From NCBI GenBank assembly GCA_026770575.1, contig MU657184.1, forward strand, positions 209,729-273,728: a stretch of DNA of 64,000 nt, given 5' to 3'. This document shows, piece by piece, positions 19,413 to 31,156 of the stretch. Both the position numbers and the translations under genes were made by a program. Source of the DNA: Pelagophyceae sp. CCMP2097 (taxonomy: Eukaryota; Sar; Pelagophyceae). Every line of letters begins with the position of its first letter. Position 1 is the stretch's first letter. The notes below the pieces were generated by a model that saw only the letters and a list, made by a program, of their open reading frames with translations, was not told the origin of the DNA and did no database searches.

Positions 19413-20746
19413 TTAGTCGACGGCGAGCGTCGACAACGCGGGTGGTCTTCGGCGCCCGCCCGGCGCGCCCTCGCCGGCGTCGAGGCACCACCGCATGAGG
19501 CCGGCGGCGTCGAGGACCACGCTCCGCGAGAGGCGCCGCGTCTCCTCGAGGGCCTCTTCGAGCGCCGAATGCGGCGCGGCCGCGACGCGGCGGAGCGCGT
19601 CCGCAGCGTCGTCGGCGCTGCCGAGGCCGCCGTCGACAAAGTCGATGCCGAGCCAGTCGAGGCTTTGTGCGCTCGCCCGGAGCGCTGCGTCGTCCGGCGT
19701 CAGCCCTCTGACGATTTCGGCCGCGGCGGTCGCGGCCGCCGACAGCGCCGGGGCGGTGAGCCTCGACGCGGGGACGCAGGCCCGGCGCAGCGTGTTTGCC
19801 GCGCGGACGTTTGCGGCGAGCTGGACGGCGGCGTGGAGCCAGAGGTGCGCTGTGATCGCTAAAGGGGCGACGCGGCTGAGCGCGACGTGCACGGCGCCGG
19901 CCCAGGTGAGCGGCGCGTGGACGTCGACGCCGAGCGAGACGTGGAGCGACGTCTCGGTGCCGACCGTCTCCGCGCCGTGCGGCACGCCGCGGGGCACGTA
20001 CAAGCAGTCGCCGGCGTCGAGGCGGACGACGCGCACAACGCGCGCGCCGCCGCCGGCCGGCGACGCGAGTGCCGCGGGCGGCCGCTCGCGCGTCGGCAGC
20101 GATGCCTCCGAGGCCTCCCAGACGGCCCAGTCCTTTGAGCCGGCGAGCTGGAGCACGTAGACGTCGTGACGGTCCGTGTGCGGCCGCATCGCGCAGCAGC
20201 CCGCAGGCGTCGCGTACGCCTAGAGGGCGTGGTTGACGGGACGACCGTCTGTACGCCGGCCACGATACTACCCGACGAGAATCGCGCGACGCGGCCGCAC
20301 GCGTTCGCCTGCACCGGCGCGCCGAGCGCTTCGGAGAGCGCGGCGCACGCGGCCGCGACGGCGGCGTCGCGCAGCTCGACGTGGCGCACCGTGAGCGAGT
20401 AGCCCGCGGCGAGGGCGGCGCGCGCGGCCTCGGACGTCAACGTCGCGTCGGTCGTTGTATCGTCGCCGCCGGCGTACGCCTCCCACCCCCCACCGACGAA
20501 GCGGCCGAGCTGGTAGTCCGCGCCGCGCTCGACGCTCCGCCGCGGCGACCGCATCGCCGCCGCGTCCGCCGAAGCGGCGCCGAAGCGGCTCCCCGCGTCG
20601 AGCGCCGCCAGGACGGTATTCAGGGTCACTCGCGTACATTCCGACTCCACGCCGCGGACCACGACGCATTTGCCGCCCTCGTGCCACGCCTCGAAGAACG
20701 CAGCCTCCTGAATCACCAGCGACCGCAACGGCTCGGGGAGGCCCAT
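19413..20746 (-). CDS. JmjC/cupin-4 oxygenase, RIOX (NO66/MINA)-like
   Basis: A 2-oxoglutarate- and Fe(II)-dependent oxygenase; known relatives hydroxylate ribosomal proteins or demethylate histones. Exons 20746-20264 and 20219-19413, phase 0, across a 44-nt intron (gtggcc...ctctag); 429 residues. Exon 2 opens AYATPAGCCAMRPHTDRHDVYVLQL, the RIOX-type PHxDxHDVYVLQ iron motif, and continues LDAGDCLYVPRGVPHGAETV...SLHVSLG with the second His. The winged-helix-like C-terminal half is present but Ala-rich. Alternative donors would make 26- or 35-nt introns, which I consider too short. Divergent from the plastid-type membrane protein gene. Confidence 0.82.
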
Positions 20747-20855
20747 CCGTTCGCCCGCGTTTGCGGACGCCCAAGTGCAAGGTCAAATAAGACCGTTTCA
20801 CAAGTGCAAGGCCAACGGCACAACAAATCCGTCCAACCGCGGATCGGTGGTCGCG

Positions 20856-22164
20856 ATGATGCTCCTCGTCGCGGTCCTCTTGCTGCGAGGCGCCGCGGCG
20901 CTCCAGGCGACGCGGCCGGGGCTCCCCTCGGCGCGGCACCCCAGAACGGCCCTGCGCGGCTGCGCGTGCGAGGCGCTGAGCTGCGCTCGAGGGGTCCGCC
21001 CCCGCGTCAGACAAGGGACTTGCTCGATAGTCGGCGCCTATACGCCGGCACAGAGTGGGCCTCGACGTCGCACCCACGCTTACGTGTCACATTCGCACAC
21101 ATCGTCATATAAGTTACGATATAGGCCGTCTCGGCGGCGTCGCGGCAGGCGGCGGCATTCGTCTCGACGAAACCCGGGATATTCGTCGCAGACGTCGCGA
21201 TTTCGCGCATCGCGCTCGTCGCCGCGCCGGCGGCGATCCTCCTCGCTTTGGCGGCGCTCAACGTGCGGGAGCGCCGCAGCCTCACGAACGCGCGGCTCGC
21301 GCAACTGGCTCTCGGCCTCGCGCCGCTAGCCGCTGCCGAAATCGCGCTCCGCGGCCGGTCCGGCGCCGGCGCGCTCGCTCTGCAGGCCTTTGCGCGCTGC
21401 CTGGCGCTGTGCGCGGCGTCGCAAGCGGTGGCGACAAAGTGGGCGCGCGTCGAATCCGGGCGAGCGCTCGCCGCGGCGCTATCACTATGGCGCCTCGCCG
21501 TATTGCCGTCGCTCCTCCTCGGCGCCGCGCTCCGCGCGCTCGCCGCCGCCGAGCCGCAGCTCGCCGGCCTGCTCATGCCCGCAGACGCCTACGCCGGCCG
21601 TGTGACGGCGTTGGTCGCGCGGCTGCCGGCCAACGAACTCGCGGCCGCGCTTATCGCCGCGTACCTCGTCGCCACGGCGCTTAAGCTCGCAAGGTCCGTT
21701 CATTGAGGGCCTCGCCCGCGGCGCCTCGCAACCATCCGTACAGGCTCGGCCGCGCGGCCGTCGCGGCGCGGGCGGCCGAGCGCGTCGTCGCCAAAGCCGC
21801 AATCGCCCGTGACCGCGTCCCCGCGAGGCTGCTCCAGGCCGTCCCGATCCGCGAGAGGCCGGTGCCGCTGTCGCCGCCAGCGCCCGAGGCGATCATGCCC
21901 GCGACGGCGCCCGTCGACGCCGTCGCAGACGCTTTGAACGATTCAGCGGTGTTCCTCGGCGGCGTCAAGCTATCGCGCCCTTTTGGAGAGGTGGAGGCCG
22001 GCAGCGCGGTGCGCGTTTCGGCGTCACGGCGCGAGGCCGCAGACTACTTGGACGGCGTCCTTTCGCAGATGCCCGACAGCGTGCTCGCGTTATTGCCCGA
22101 CAACGTGCTCACGCAATTGCCCGAGCTCATGCCCGAGCTCGCGCAGATGCCCGCCCAAGAGTGA
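20856..22164 (+). CDS. signal-peptide-bearing membrane protein, probably plastid
   Basis: Exons 20856-20993, 21125-21693 and 21744-22164 (375 residues); introns of 131 and 50 nt keep phase. The N-terminus MMLLVAVLLLRGAAALQATRP looks like a signal peptide followed by a Ser/Arg/Pro-rich transit region, as in nucleus-encoded proteins of complex plastids. The middle exon holds two or three hydrophobic segments (IALVAAPAAILLALAAL; LPSLLLGAALRALAAA; LAAALIAAYLVATAL). The C-terminus repeats a short Leu/Pro/Met pattern (MPDSVLALLPDNV, LTQLPELMPELAQMP). No family recognised. The first donor and acceptor are the least certain part. Confidence 0.6.
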
Positions 22165-22587
22165 ACACTCCTCGCCACAATTGTGCGCGGCGTAACGACC
22201 TCGTTTGTGTCCCTTATGAGTTGCAACCGTGACCTGTCCCAAGCGATTCGGACTCGACTTGCATGGAGCCGTCGAAGTGGCGCTGAACGTCGTAGGACGT
22301 GATACCCGCCCGTGTCGCCCCCGCTAGTCTCCGTCGAAGTGGCTTTCAAAACGGGTGTCCTCAGTGTGGGGGCTGCTCTGTAGGGCGCACCGCCAGGCCC
22401 AGGCCCACTTCGCCTCGTCGAGGATCCCTCGATGCGGCCCGTTCTTGTTCCAACAGATGTGTGCCACGCATTGGCCCGAAACTCTGTCTCTCGTCCGACG
22501 CGATTGTGCCGAACACCACGCGCGCAAAGAGCGAGTCCACGTCCGCGGCGCTCGACCACCGCCCCTTCACGCCGCATGGTCGTTTGA
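22165..22587. other. intergenic stretch
   Basis: 423 bp between the plastid-type membrane protein and the RND transporter; GC is lower than in the flanking exons, no supportable gene on either strand. Probably 3' UTR plus promoter. Confidence 0.5.
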
Positions 22588-25558
22588 ATGGCAAGCGTGC
22601 AAGCGAGTCGGATGACCGCCGGCGTGGCCGCTGCGAGTCTGAATTTCGACGACGATGGCGCTCTCTTCGGCGCCGCGCACGACGCCGCGGACGCGACGCT
22701 CCGCACCCGCGCGGCGCGCGCCTGGGGGCGTTTCACGTACAAGTTTCGATGGGTTATTGTCGCCGTCTCGGTGGCAGGCACATGCGCCGGTGCGTGTGGC
22801 GCGTCCGATTGCGGGCGCGCGGGCGGGCGGGGCGCGTCCGATCGGACTGCGGTAGGGCTGCCGTTTGCGACGCTGCTCCTCGACCGGACGGACAACGGCT
22901 CGTTTGACGTCCATGGGTCTGACTCGCACCAGGCCACTGTGCGACTCCAGCGCGCGTTCCCCGCAAAGGTGCGCTGCGCCCCGTGCGGCGAGGCTCCCGT
23001 TGCGGCGGATACTCCTCCACGACGTAGACGCGACGTGTGCCGCCGTGCGCCGAGGGCTGGCGTAGGCGAAGACGGCGTCGGTGGTGCTGCTGGAGGAGGC
23101 GGTGGGCGACGGCACGCTGGCGGCGCTCGGGCCGCGGTTCTGCGAGTTTGAAGTCGCTTTGGCGGTGGCCATCGAGGCCAAGTACCCCTGCGACGCTTCA
23201 AAAGCAAAGCACTGCTTCGTCCGATTCCCCATCACTTCGTACTGCCAACTCGCCTTGGAGAACGCGACGTACGTCGCCGTCTCGCTCGTCAACGGCGGTT
23301 CCGCCGACGGCCTGGGCAACTCGACGGCGGCGACGTTTTCCTTGACGTACTCTGCTAATGCCGGCACAACGAAGCTGGACGAGTTGCTTGCATGGTTCCT
23401 AAGCGAGGCGGAATCCGTGCGCGGCGACGTCGGCCTTTCAAAGGCAGAGCTACGCCTCGGGTCGACGGGGTTCGACATCTTCGCGGCCGAGGGCGACGCG
23501 GGCACGACCAAAGACCTCGAGACCGTGGACACTGTCAGTCTGCCGCTGGCCTTGTTCGTCATGGCGCTGACTCTGGGATCGCTGCCGCTGCTTTTCATCC
23601 CGCTGGCAAACATGGCGTGCACGACTGTCGTGGAATTTGTCATCATGGGCTGTGTCGCGAAACAGACGACGATTGCGACGTTCGTGCCGAGCGTCATGAT
23701 GACAATCACCCTCGCCTTGAGCTTCGACTATTCTCTATTCGTCTGCTCGAGATACGCAGAGGCGCGCGAGGGCGGCTTGAGCTCGCACGAACGCGTCGTC
23801 GACGTTTTGAGAGGCGCGGGCCACACCATTTCTGTAAGCGGGTCGACTCTCATAGCGTGCTTCCTCGGCCTCGTCTGCTTCCCTTCCGCTTTACTACGAG
23901 GCATCGGCATCGCCGTCTCCGTCGGGCTGGCCTGCGCCATGGTTTTTAACCTCACACTGAGCCCGGCCATACTGCACATTTGCGGCGAACCCCTCTCGAA
24001 TTGGCAAGACTCCGCCGTGCGCAGAATCCAGGGCTGGCTCGAATCGGGCCGGCGGCGCTGCTGCGGCGCGGCGACAAGGCAAAAGAGGTTTGGGACTGTG
24101 CAGCAATTTCTAGACGACTCGGATTACGCGCCACTCACCGACGAAGGCCCTTCCCCGGGCCGCATCCAGCTCGACGCGGGCAGCGAAGGCGGCAAGGCCC
24201 CCGCCCAGCAGTCGTTGCTGTCCCGGTGCCTGCCTCGGCCGCCGCAGCGCGCGGTGCCGAATAATGCGACACCGGCAGAAGTGGACGACGTCCGGCGCGC
24301 CAACGCTTCGCTGTGGTACGCAGGCGCCAAGCTCATCTGGGACGACAGGCGCGTCGCGCTGGCGCTCCTTATCGGCGTCGTCGCTCTCTGCGCGCCGGCG
24401 TGCTCGCACGCCTTAAAAATCCAGTCGATTGCGGATCCTGCGACGATGGCCCCGTCGCCGTCCGCCGCGTCGACGACGTACCACCGCGTGGCGCAGAACT
24501 TTGGCGGCGGCGCCATCGCGCCGCTCACGGTGCTCTTCCAGTCGCGAAATGGAACGTCTTTATTGACTCAACACGCCTTTGAAGCGATGGAGAACGTGCT
24601 CTTCAACGACCTCGGCCGCGGCATAGCGTCGTCGACGTCGCTCGTCCGCCTCGCAGGGAAGCGCTTAACGGTGGAAGATTACGCAAAATGCGAAATCAAA
24701 GGCCCGAATACGGCCTGGTGCACTTCGGTGCTGGGCCTCGGCGAGGACCTGCTGGATGAAGCGCAGACGTTCGCGGCGGCGTCGGTGCTCCTTTCCGACT
24801 CGCCGTACTCGACCAAAGGCTTCTCCTGGATCGACGAGGCGCGCGAGACTTTGAAGACTTCGAAGCACGCCGCCGCATTCGACGGCGTGTTCATCCAGGG
24901 CGCCCCCGCGACGATGCACGACCTCATCGACGAGCTCTACGATTCATTCCCGGTGGTCATAGGCGCGACGCTCGGCCTCGTCTTCGTCCTTCTCGGTTTC
25001 GCCTTCCAATCCCTCGCCGTGCCGCTGCGGTCCGTGGCCGCTTTGTGCCTCACGCTGTCGTTCTCCTTTGGCACGTGCGTCCTCGTCTACCAGCGCCCCG
25101 GCCAGCAACAAGGCTGGCAGTCGTTTACGACGCGCGGGTCGGACCGCGGAGTCAGCTGGCTCGCGCCGCTCATCTGCTTCAGCGTGATAGTCGGCCTCGC
25201 TTTAGATTACGATGTCTTCCTTTTAGCGCGCGTCTACGAGTACCGAGTCACGGACCGCCTCGACGACAGGCGCGCTTTACTTCGCGCCATTGAGAAGACG
25301 GGGGTTATCATCACGGCAGCTGGCATGATCATGGCCATTTCCTTCGGAGGACTCTTCCTCTCCGACACCACCATCCTCAACCAAACAGCATGGCTGCTCT
25401 GCTCTGCGGTGTTGTTCGACACGTTTGTCGTCCGTACGTTGCTCATGCCATCGCTCTGCTCGCTCTCGCGGAGCTACATGTGGTGGCCCGCCCGACTGCC
25501 AACGCCTGTAGAAGACCAGGAAGAATACGACGCCGCAACCACCAGATTCGCCGCCTGA
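22588..25558 (+). CDS. MMPL/RND-family membrane transporter
   Basis: Exons 22588-22789, 22856-22968 and 23066-25558 (about 935 residues), introns of 66 and 97 nt. It has the two-fold RND layout: TM1 (WVIVAVSVAGTCAG), a large extracytoplasmic loop, a block of helices (LPLALFVMALTLGSLPLLF, LALSFDYSLFVCSRY, LIACFLGLVCFPS), then the repeat with TM7 (VALALLIGVVALCAPACS), loop, and final helices (VVIGATLGLVFVLLGFAF, SVIVGLALDYDVFLLARVYEY, AAGMIMAISFGGLF). The FDYSLFV and LDYDVFLLARV motifs are the proton-relay Asp-Tyr motifs of MmpL-type transporters, so a proton-driven lipid or hydrophobic-compound exporter is likely. The intron structure argues against bacterial contamination. Confidence 0.88.
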
Positions 25559-25851
25559 AATTGTACCCCTCGCGAGTTTAGCCAGTTTCCAACGTTTCCC
25601 CCTGACAATGTTCGCCTCCACTTAATATCCTTCTTCTTTATCCGCTGCCCCTCGCGCAGTTCGCCGCCATGGCAGAAGCGCCTCGGAAGCGTCGTGTTGG
25701 GGTCATATAAGGGTAAGAATCCACGAAGCGTGGAGCGTCCGACTAGCCTCGTCGACGGAAGGAGATCAAAGCCGGGAGGTTTTCGCTTAAATAAGAAATA
25801 CTATTGGACTATTGGTCGATGGAAAGTTGCACGGCCCGTCGCGTGGCGCAG
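25559..25851. other. convergent intergenic gap
   Basis: About 290 bp between convergent stops of the RND transporter and the CAP-PDZ gene. AT-richer than the exons; no gene seen. Confidence 0.5.
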
Positions 25852-27650
25852 TTAGGAGACCGCGTCTTCGTGCGCGAAGATGAGGTGGAGGGGTCTCGCC
25901 GCGGCGTCGATCGCGGCCATCGCATGCTCGTAATCTCCAACACAAGCTTTGTTGACCTCGAGCAGCCGCGAGCCTGGTATGGACTCAAAAAAAGCTTCGA
26001 CGACCGTCCCAGTCAAAAATCCCCGCCCGCCCGACGAAAGAGCCGCACCGACGACGATGCCCGCGGCCTCTGCCTGGCCGCCTGGCGCCAAGGCCTTGAC
26101 GTTGGCGACGAACTTGCCCGACGCCGGGCCGCCGAGGATCTTGAGGTTCTCTACACAGGCGACGGGTGCGGTCCCGGAGTCGCCGCGCAAATCGACGGCG
26201 AAGTCGCACCGAGCTGCATGCCGAGAAAGGCCGGCGAGCCTTGTTCGAACGCGGCGGCGTACGTGGGCGGGTGCGCCCGGAAGGCGGCCGTGTACGTAAT
26301 CGCGGTGGCGTGGCCGAGTGTCCCGTCACCACGGCCGTACGTCGCGCTCGCGATGCCGACGAGGCGAAAGTTCAGGCTCAGCACGTGCCGCCGGTCCTGC
26401 CGGTCCGCCCGGCCGTCGCAGACCAGCCTGCGCTCTTCTGTCCGAGGACAGTGCGGTGGTCCACAGGTGGTCCACATATGCGGCCGGCAGGCATCGCCGA
26501 CTCACAGCGCGGAGATGATCTCCTCCGGTTCCATCTCGCCGTCGACGACGCTCTCGGCGATGCTGCTCGTGCACGTCACGCATGCGTGCGTCCATCGCAC
26601 CGAGGAGCGAGCAACGAGGGATGATCCACCACTCACGCTCCGCCCCATTCGCCGCGTCGCGCGAGGCGAGCCGGGAGCGTGCCATACGTGCCCGCCCGGG
26701 CCGCGTCGGCCACCTGCAAGGTCGCGCTCGACGGCGCGCGGGGAAAGGCGAATCGTCTTCTCGTAGGCGAATCGTCTTCTCGTCCGCGCGTCGCGGCGAC
26801 TCGCCGGGTCGGAGATGAACTCGACGAGGCGGTCAAAGGCGCACTGGCACAGCTGCTCGTCGACCATGTAAGGCCAGAGGCTCGAGCCGGACTGCGAGGG
26901 GGGTTGTTGTCCAAAAAGTCCGAAAAAGGACGCCTCACCTCCTCGAGCTCCTTGATGGCCTCCTCGCAGGCCGGCCTGCCTTCGGCGACGGCGAGCCTCC
27001 GGCCTTTGGCCCGCCGCAGCTCTGGGGCGCCGGCCCGGGTCGCGTAGTGCTGCAGCTGCTTACCCAGCACCTCGCGCGCCAGCGTGCCCGGCTCCTCGCG
27101 CGCCTGGTTCAGCCGGAAGAGCAGGGCGCGGTGGTCGCGCCGCCGCACGCTATAGGCCGGGCGCAAAGTCGCGGCGCCGCGAAGCGACGCCCGGCCGGAA
27201 GCGACGCCGCTGCACCAAGGATCCCCAGGACTCGAACAGAACGCATCGTCGCACGGACCCGGAACGCGCCGCGAGGTCGGCGCCGGGTGGCCTGCCGTCG
27301 AGGGGCACTTTTTGTCGTGCGCTTGTCGATTGGAAACTCGCCGGCGAGGGAGTCTGGCCCCGTCGCGACGGTGTAGTGGTCCATGGGGACACCGCGCAAG
27401 ATTCCCTCTGCGGAGACGAGACTCACGACGGTGATACGACGCCCTGCGTCGGCGCCGGCGAGGCCGGGGGCAGTGGCGGCGGCGGCGGCGCGCCGACCCT
27501 AAAGGCACGTCTACGAGTATACCCCAAATTCCCTCTCGCGTATCTTCCGTCGACAACCACCCGTTGGAAGGACTGGGTCGATGTAATTTACGTGGGCGGC
27601 GGCGGTGGGGCGACCTGCGGCGGCGGCGGCGGCGGCGGCGGAAACATGCT
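25852..27650 (-). CDS. CAP (SCP/PR-1-like) domain protein with C-terminal PDZ
   Basis: Multi-exon. Well-supported exons from the 3' side: 25973-25852, 26150-26049, 26427-26210, 26562-26506, 26713-26637, 26891-26790, and an exon ending at 26939 that reads LLFRLNQAREEPGTLA...GRPACEEAIKELEE. These give a protist-type CAP domain: the N-terminal helix above, LWPYMVDEQLCQCA, LPARLARRGEWGGA-IAESVV, LVCDGRADRQDRRHVLSLNF and TLGHATAITYTAAF. It is followed by a PDZ-like domain (FVANVKALAPGGQAEAAG, then LLEVNKACVGDYEHAMAAI). Upstream, an exon reading RRITVVSLVSAEGILRG could be a C2 or similar beta domain, and a Pro-rich start (ATG about 27648) is possible; those joins are unresolved. Intron 26714-26789 appears to be GC-AG. 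Confidence 0.65.
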
Positions 27651-27873
27651 CCTCGAAATAGTCATGGTGCGCGCTTCCCGATCCGCGGGGAATCGGATCT
27701 TTTCGCCGAAATCGACTCTCACGTGAACGAGACTCTACTTCGGCGAGACCTACGCTGTGTCAGTGTCAGTGTGTCACGGTGTCTAGACTAGCTAGTAGGC
27801 GCTACGCCGGCGACCACGCGGGCGACGGTCGGGTCGGCCATTTCCCAGGGCGACGCTCTGAAAGCCGCCTCCC

Positions 27874-29137
27874 ATGGTGGGCCTCTCCGTGTTGTTGGTG
27901 AGCCTCGAGTTCGACCTAGGGACGTTTAGCGGCAACGGCGTCTACGCCTCAAGTTTAGTCCGTGGCCTGGCGTCCCAGGGCTGCACCGTCGTCGTCGCGT
28001 GCGGCGCCCCTCGCGAAACGGACTCGGCGGACGTTGCGGGCGCGGCGGACGCGGCGGACGTTGCGGGCGCGGCTCCCGCGGCGGGCGGCGGGTCGGTGTC
28101 GCGCCTCGTGGTGCGCCTCGACGCGTGGGGCACTCTTGACAAAACGGCGGCGTGGGAGGCCTTTGGCGCCAGCGCGGCGAAAATCATATGCGAGTTTTAC
28201 GCCGGAAAAGCGCTACCCGACGTCGTCCTCGGCGTCGACTGGACGTCGCTTTTGGCTTATAAAAAGGCATTTCCAGCGCCCGAAGCCCCACCTCTGGTCT
28301 GGCTTAACTTCCGCGTCTTTGCGCGCCAGGACGGCTGGTACGAGGCGCGCGAGCGCGACGCGTTAAAAGCGGCGGCGCTCACGCTGGCCCTCTCGGAGAG
28401 CGACGCAGACTACCTCCGAAGCCTCGGCGGCGCCGACGTTCGGGTGCTGCTGCCACCTCTGCGGGCCGACGTCGCGGCGCGCGCAGCGGCGATGGTGCCC
28501 GCGGCGAGGAAATGGCTGACGTGCTGCGTCCGCCTCTCGCCGGAAAAGGAGCCGGAGCGCTTTGTCAAACTCGTCGAGGCCCTCGCCGCCAGCGGCGCGC
28601 TGACCAGGCTCGGACTCGTGCCGTATATGGTGCGACCCTCTTTGCGCAGGACGGGACGGTACCGATGGCGCTTTCTAGGTGGCGGCGCAGACGGACGCGT
28701 ACGCCTCGTCGCTCGTGGCGCGGCTGCGGCGCGCGAGCCCGGAGGCGGTAATCGCACCGTTCCTGACGGCCGACGACCTGGCCCGCTTATACTCGGAGAC
28801 GGTGTTGAACGTGCACCCGCCTCTTTACGACGCGTTCGGCATGTCTGTGGTTGAGGCGGCCGCTTTTGGTGCTCTGACTCTCCTCAACGCACCCTCCGAC
28901 GTCGGCGCAAAAGTCGTCTTGCGCGGAGCCTTCCTCCAGTGCGCCTTCGAGGGCGACCAAGGCGCCTGCAACATCGAGCGCTTCCTCGCCGAGGCCCTGG
29001 CGGACGGCCCCGCGACGCGCAAACGCGCCGCCGACGCGACGGCGCACGCCTTGGCCTGGACCGAGGAAGCGCACGGCGCGCGCCTCGTCGAACTGCTCCG
29101 GCCGGCGCTCCTGAGACGACCCGGCGCCGAACTGTAA
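27874..29137 (+). CDS. GT4-family glycosyltransferase
   Basis: Exons 27874-28629 and 28679-29137, phase 0, 49-nt intron; 404 residues. N-terminal Rossmann half: VLLVSLEFDLGTFSGNGVYASSLVRGLASQGCTVVVACG, the GxGxY/LxxGHxV layout of retaining GT-B enzymes. C-terminal half: RLSPEKEPERFVKLVEAL, then LARLYSETVLNVHPPLYDAFGMSVVEAAAFGALTLL, which holds the donor-binding E-x7-E type motif (DAFGMSVVEAAAFG). An Ala/Asp-rich insert (around 28020-28090) is lineage-specific. The acceptor sugar and pathway cannot be told from sequence. Confidence 0.82.
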
Positions 29138-29279
29138 TGTTGCTACAATGGTAGAGGCGAAGACCGCGAGGCACCGCGAGGTGCCTAATTGGTGGCGTCA
29201 TCGAGATATCGATTGATTTTCGGGCCCAGAAAATTCTGCCCAAGCGCCGGATCCCCCCGACTCGCGCCCACGCGACACA

Positions 29280-30775
29280 ATGCAAGTGCGCGGTTTGCTG
29301 CACGTCCTGCGGCGCGCCTCGCCGGCGGCTAAGGCGGCGCAGAAGGTTCGGTGGTCCCGAATTATTTCCGCGCACGCAAGTGCAGCGTCCGCAACTAGCC
29401 GCCCACCCATCCCCGCGCGCGACCCGGACCCGGACATGTCGCTGCGCGCCGCGGCGTCGCGCCCCCGTCGCCCCCGCCTCGAAAGGCCCGATCCCGGCCC
29501 GGATCGAGCGAGAGAAGAGAGACGGGCCACGTTCGGGTACTGGGTCTTGGGGATTACTAGTCACAGGTACGCCGGCGATTCGATCACGGCGGCGCCGTAC
29601 GACAACCACAGCGGCGGCTTCTGCCGCGAGCAGACGACGACGCGGGCCTTTGGCCGATTCACGGGAAAAGTCGCCTTTGTCACGGGCGCCGCGGGCAACT
29701 TCGGCGCCGCATGCGCCTCTCGCTTCGCCGCAGAGGGCGCGAGCGTCGTGCGTCCCCGCCCGAGGGAGGACGTTTTGAATTCGGAGGGTCAGGGCGCACG
29801 GCGGATGAGGCCGCGGGGCGGTCGTTTCTTGAAAAGTGTCTACGGTAGGCCCTCCTCGACCTCAACTCGGCGGCCGACCTTGCCGTGACGCTCGGCGCAA
29901 AGTACCCCGCCGCCAAGTTCGAGTCCTTTGTCGTCGACATCACCGACGTGGCCGGCGTCGAGGCGGCGGTGCTCAAGGCGATGGCGGCGTTCGGCCGCGC
30001 GCGCCCGCGCCAAGGATGCTTGCCGGAGGACCCGGGTTGGCGAGGCAGCTTTGTGGCATCCCCGAGGCTCGAGGAGCGGGCATCCCCGAGCCTCTCGATG
30101 GGCTTTCTGTGGACGCGTATGTTCGAAGTGTATTCCGTAGGCTGCGACTACCTTTTCAACAACGCCGGCTACCAGGGCGCGTTCAAGCCGGCGCACGAGT
30201 ACCCAAACGCCGATTTTGCGCGCGTCGTGCAGATCAACACGACGGGCACGTTTAACGTCTTGAAGGCCGTGGCCAACGCCATGAAGGCCCAGCAGCCGCA
30301 GGGCGGTGCGTTTACTGCGGCATGCGACGACCCTGGGTCGGACGCCCCGAGCAAGGCTGCGATGGCCCCTCGCTGCAATTCTCGAATAGGCGTCATCGTG
30401 AACACGGCGTCGATGGCGGGCCACTCGGCCCCTCCGAACATGTGCGCCTACGCCGCCAGCAAGGCCGCCGTGGAGCACCTGACCAAGGCCTGCGCCAAGG
30501 ATCTGGCGCCGCACAACGTCCGCGTCTGCTCGGTCTCGCCGGCGTTTATCGGGCCTGGATTCATGTGGACGAGGCAGGTCGAGCTGCAGGCCGCCGCCGG
30601 GTCGGCGTACTACGATTCGGACCCCGCCGTCGTGGCGCGGCAGATGCTCGACTGCACGCCGCTGCGCCGCTACGGCTCGATTGACGAGGTCATGGGGCCT
30701 GTCATGTTCCTCTTCTCTGACGACGCCTCGTACCTCACCGGCGTCGACATCCAAATCACGGGCGGCATCAACTAG
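29280..30775 (+). CDS. short-chain dehydrogenase/reductase (SDR)
   Basis: NAD(P)-dependent oxidoreductase. ATG at 29280 (MQVRGLLHVLRRASPAAK, basic, transit-like). Core motifs: cofactor loop GKVAFVTGAAGNFGAACASRFA, LFNNAG, IVNTASMAG (catalytic Ser), YAASKAA (Tyr-xxx-Lys), and the C-terminal SYLTGVDIQITGG. Intron 29748-29848 (GT-AG, phase 0) joins GASV to ALLDLNSAADLAV. Two in-frame insertions interrupt the fold: 30306-30389 is a clear GT-AG intron (QGG-VIVNTAS), and 29997-30140 fits only a GC-AG intron (FGR-CDYLFNNAG). After removal the catalytic domain has normal length. The stretch 29346-29566 may hold a further intron; its phase does not resolve. Confidence 0.85.
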
Positions 30776-31156
30776 ACACCACGGGCGGAATGAGACGCCG
30801 ACCGACCAAGCGCCAAAAATGCCAACGCGCGTTGGATACGGCCGCCACGCCACGCCAAGGAACAAGCCCATCGACCGACCCACATCGACCCTTCGGCCCA
30901 TAGAGACCCCCGTGGGACTTCAAGAAAAGACGGCCGGAGCTTCAACCGGCGTCGATCTCCGGCCCTGGCGTCCAGGTTCGGCGCATCAGGTCCGACCGCG
31001 TGGCACGCGTCGTGGTGTGTGTATACGTAGTTCGTGGAAGCCGGAGATTACAATTGTAATCCCGGGTAGAATTCGGGTAGGCCCGTTCGAACCAGGCCTC
31101 CGCGCGCCGGCCGCGGGCGCGCAGGGCCGCGGGCGCACCTTGGTTGACGGGCGGGT
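30776..31156. other. intergenic stretch
   Basis: 381 bp between the SDR stop and the next plus-strand gene; no supportable gene. It contains a palindromic-looking patch attacaattgtaatcccggg at 31049-31068. Confidence 0.45.

Noticed and set aside
20220..20263. A 26-nt or 35-nt intron in the JmjC gene
   Set aside because: Shorter than all other introns here (minimum about 42 nt); an in-phase donor 9-18 bases upstream gives a normal 44-nt intron.
22588..25558. RND transporter as bacterial contamination or transfer
   Set aside because: The gene has two short GT-AG introns and the same codon bias as its neighbours.
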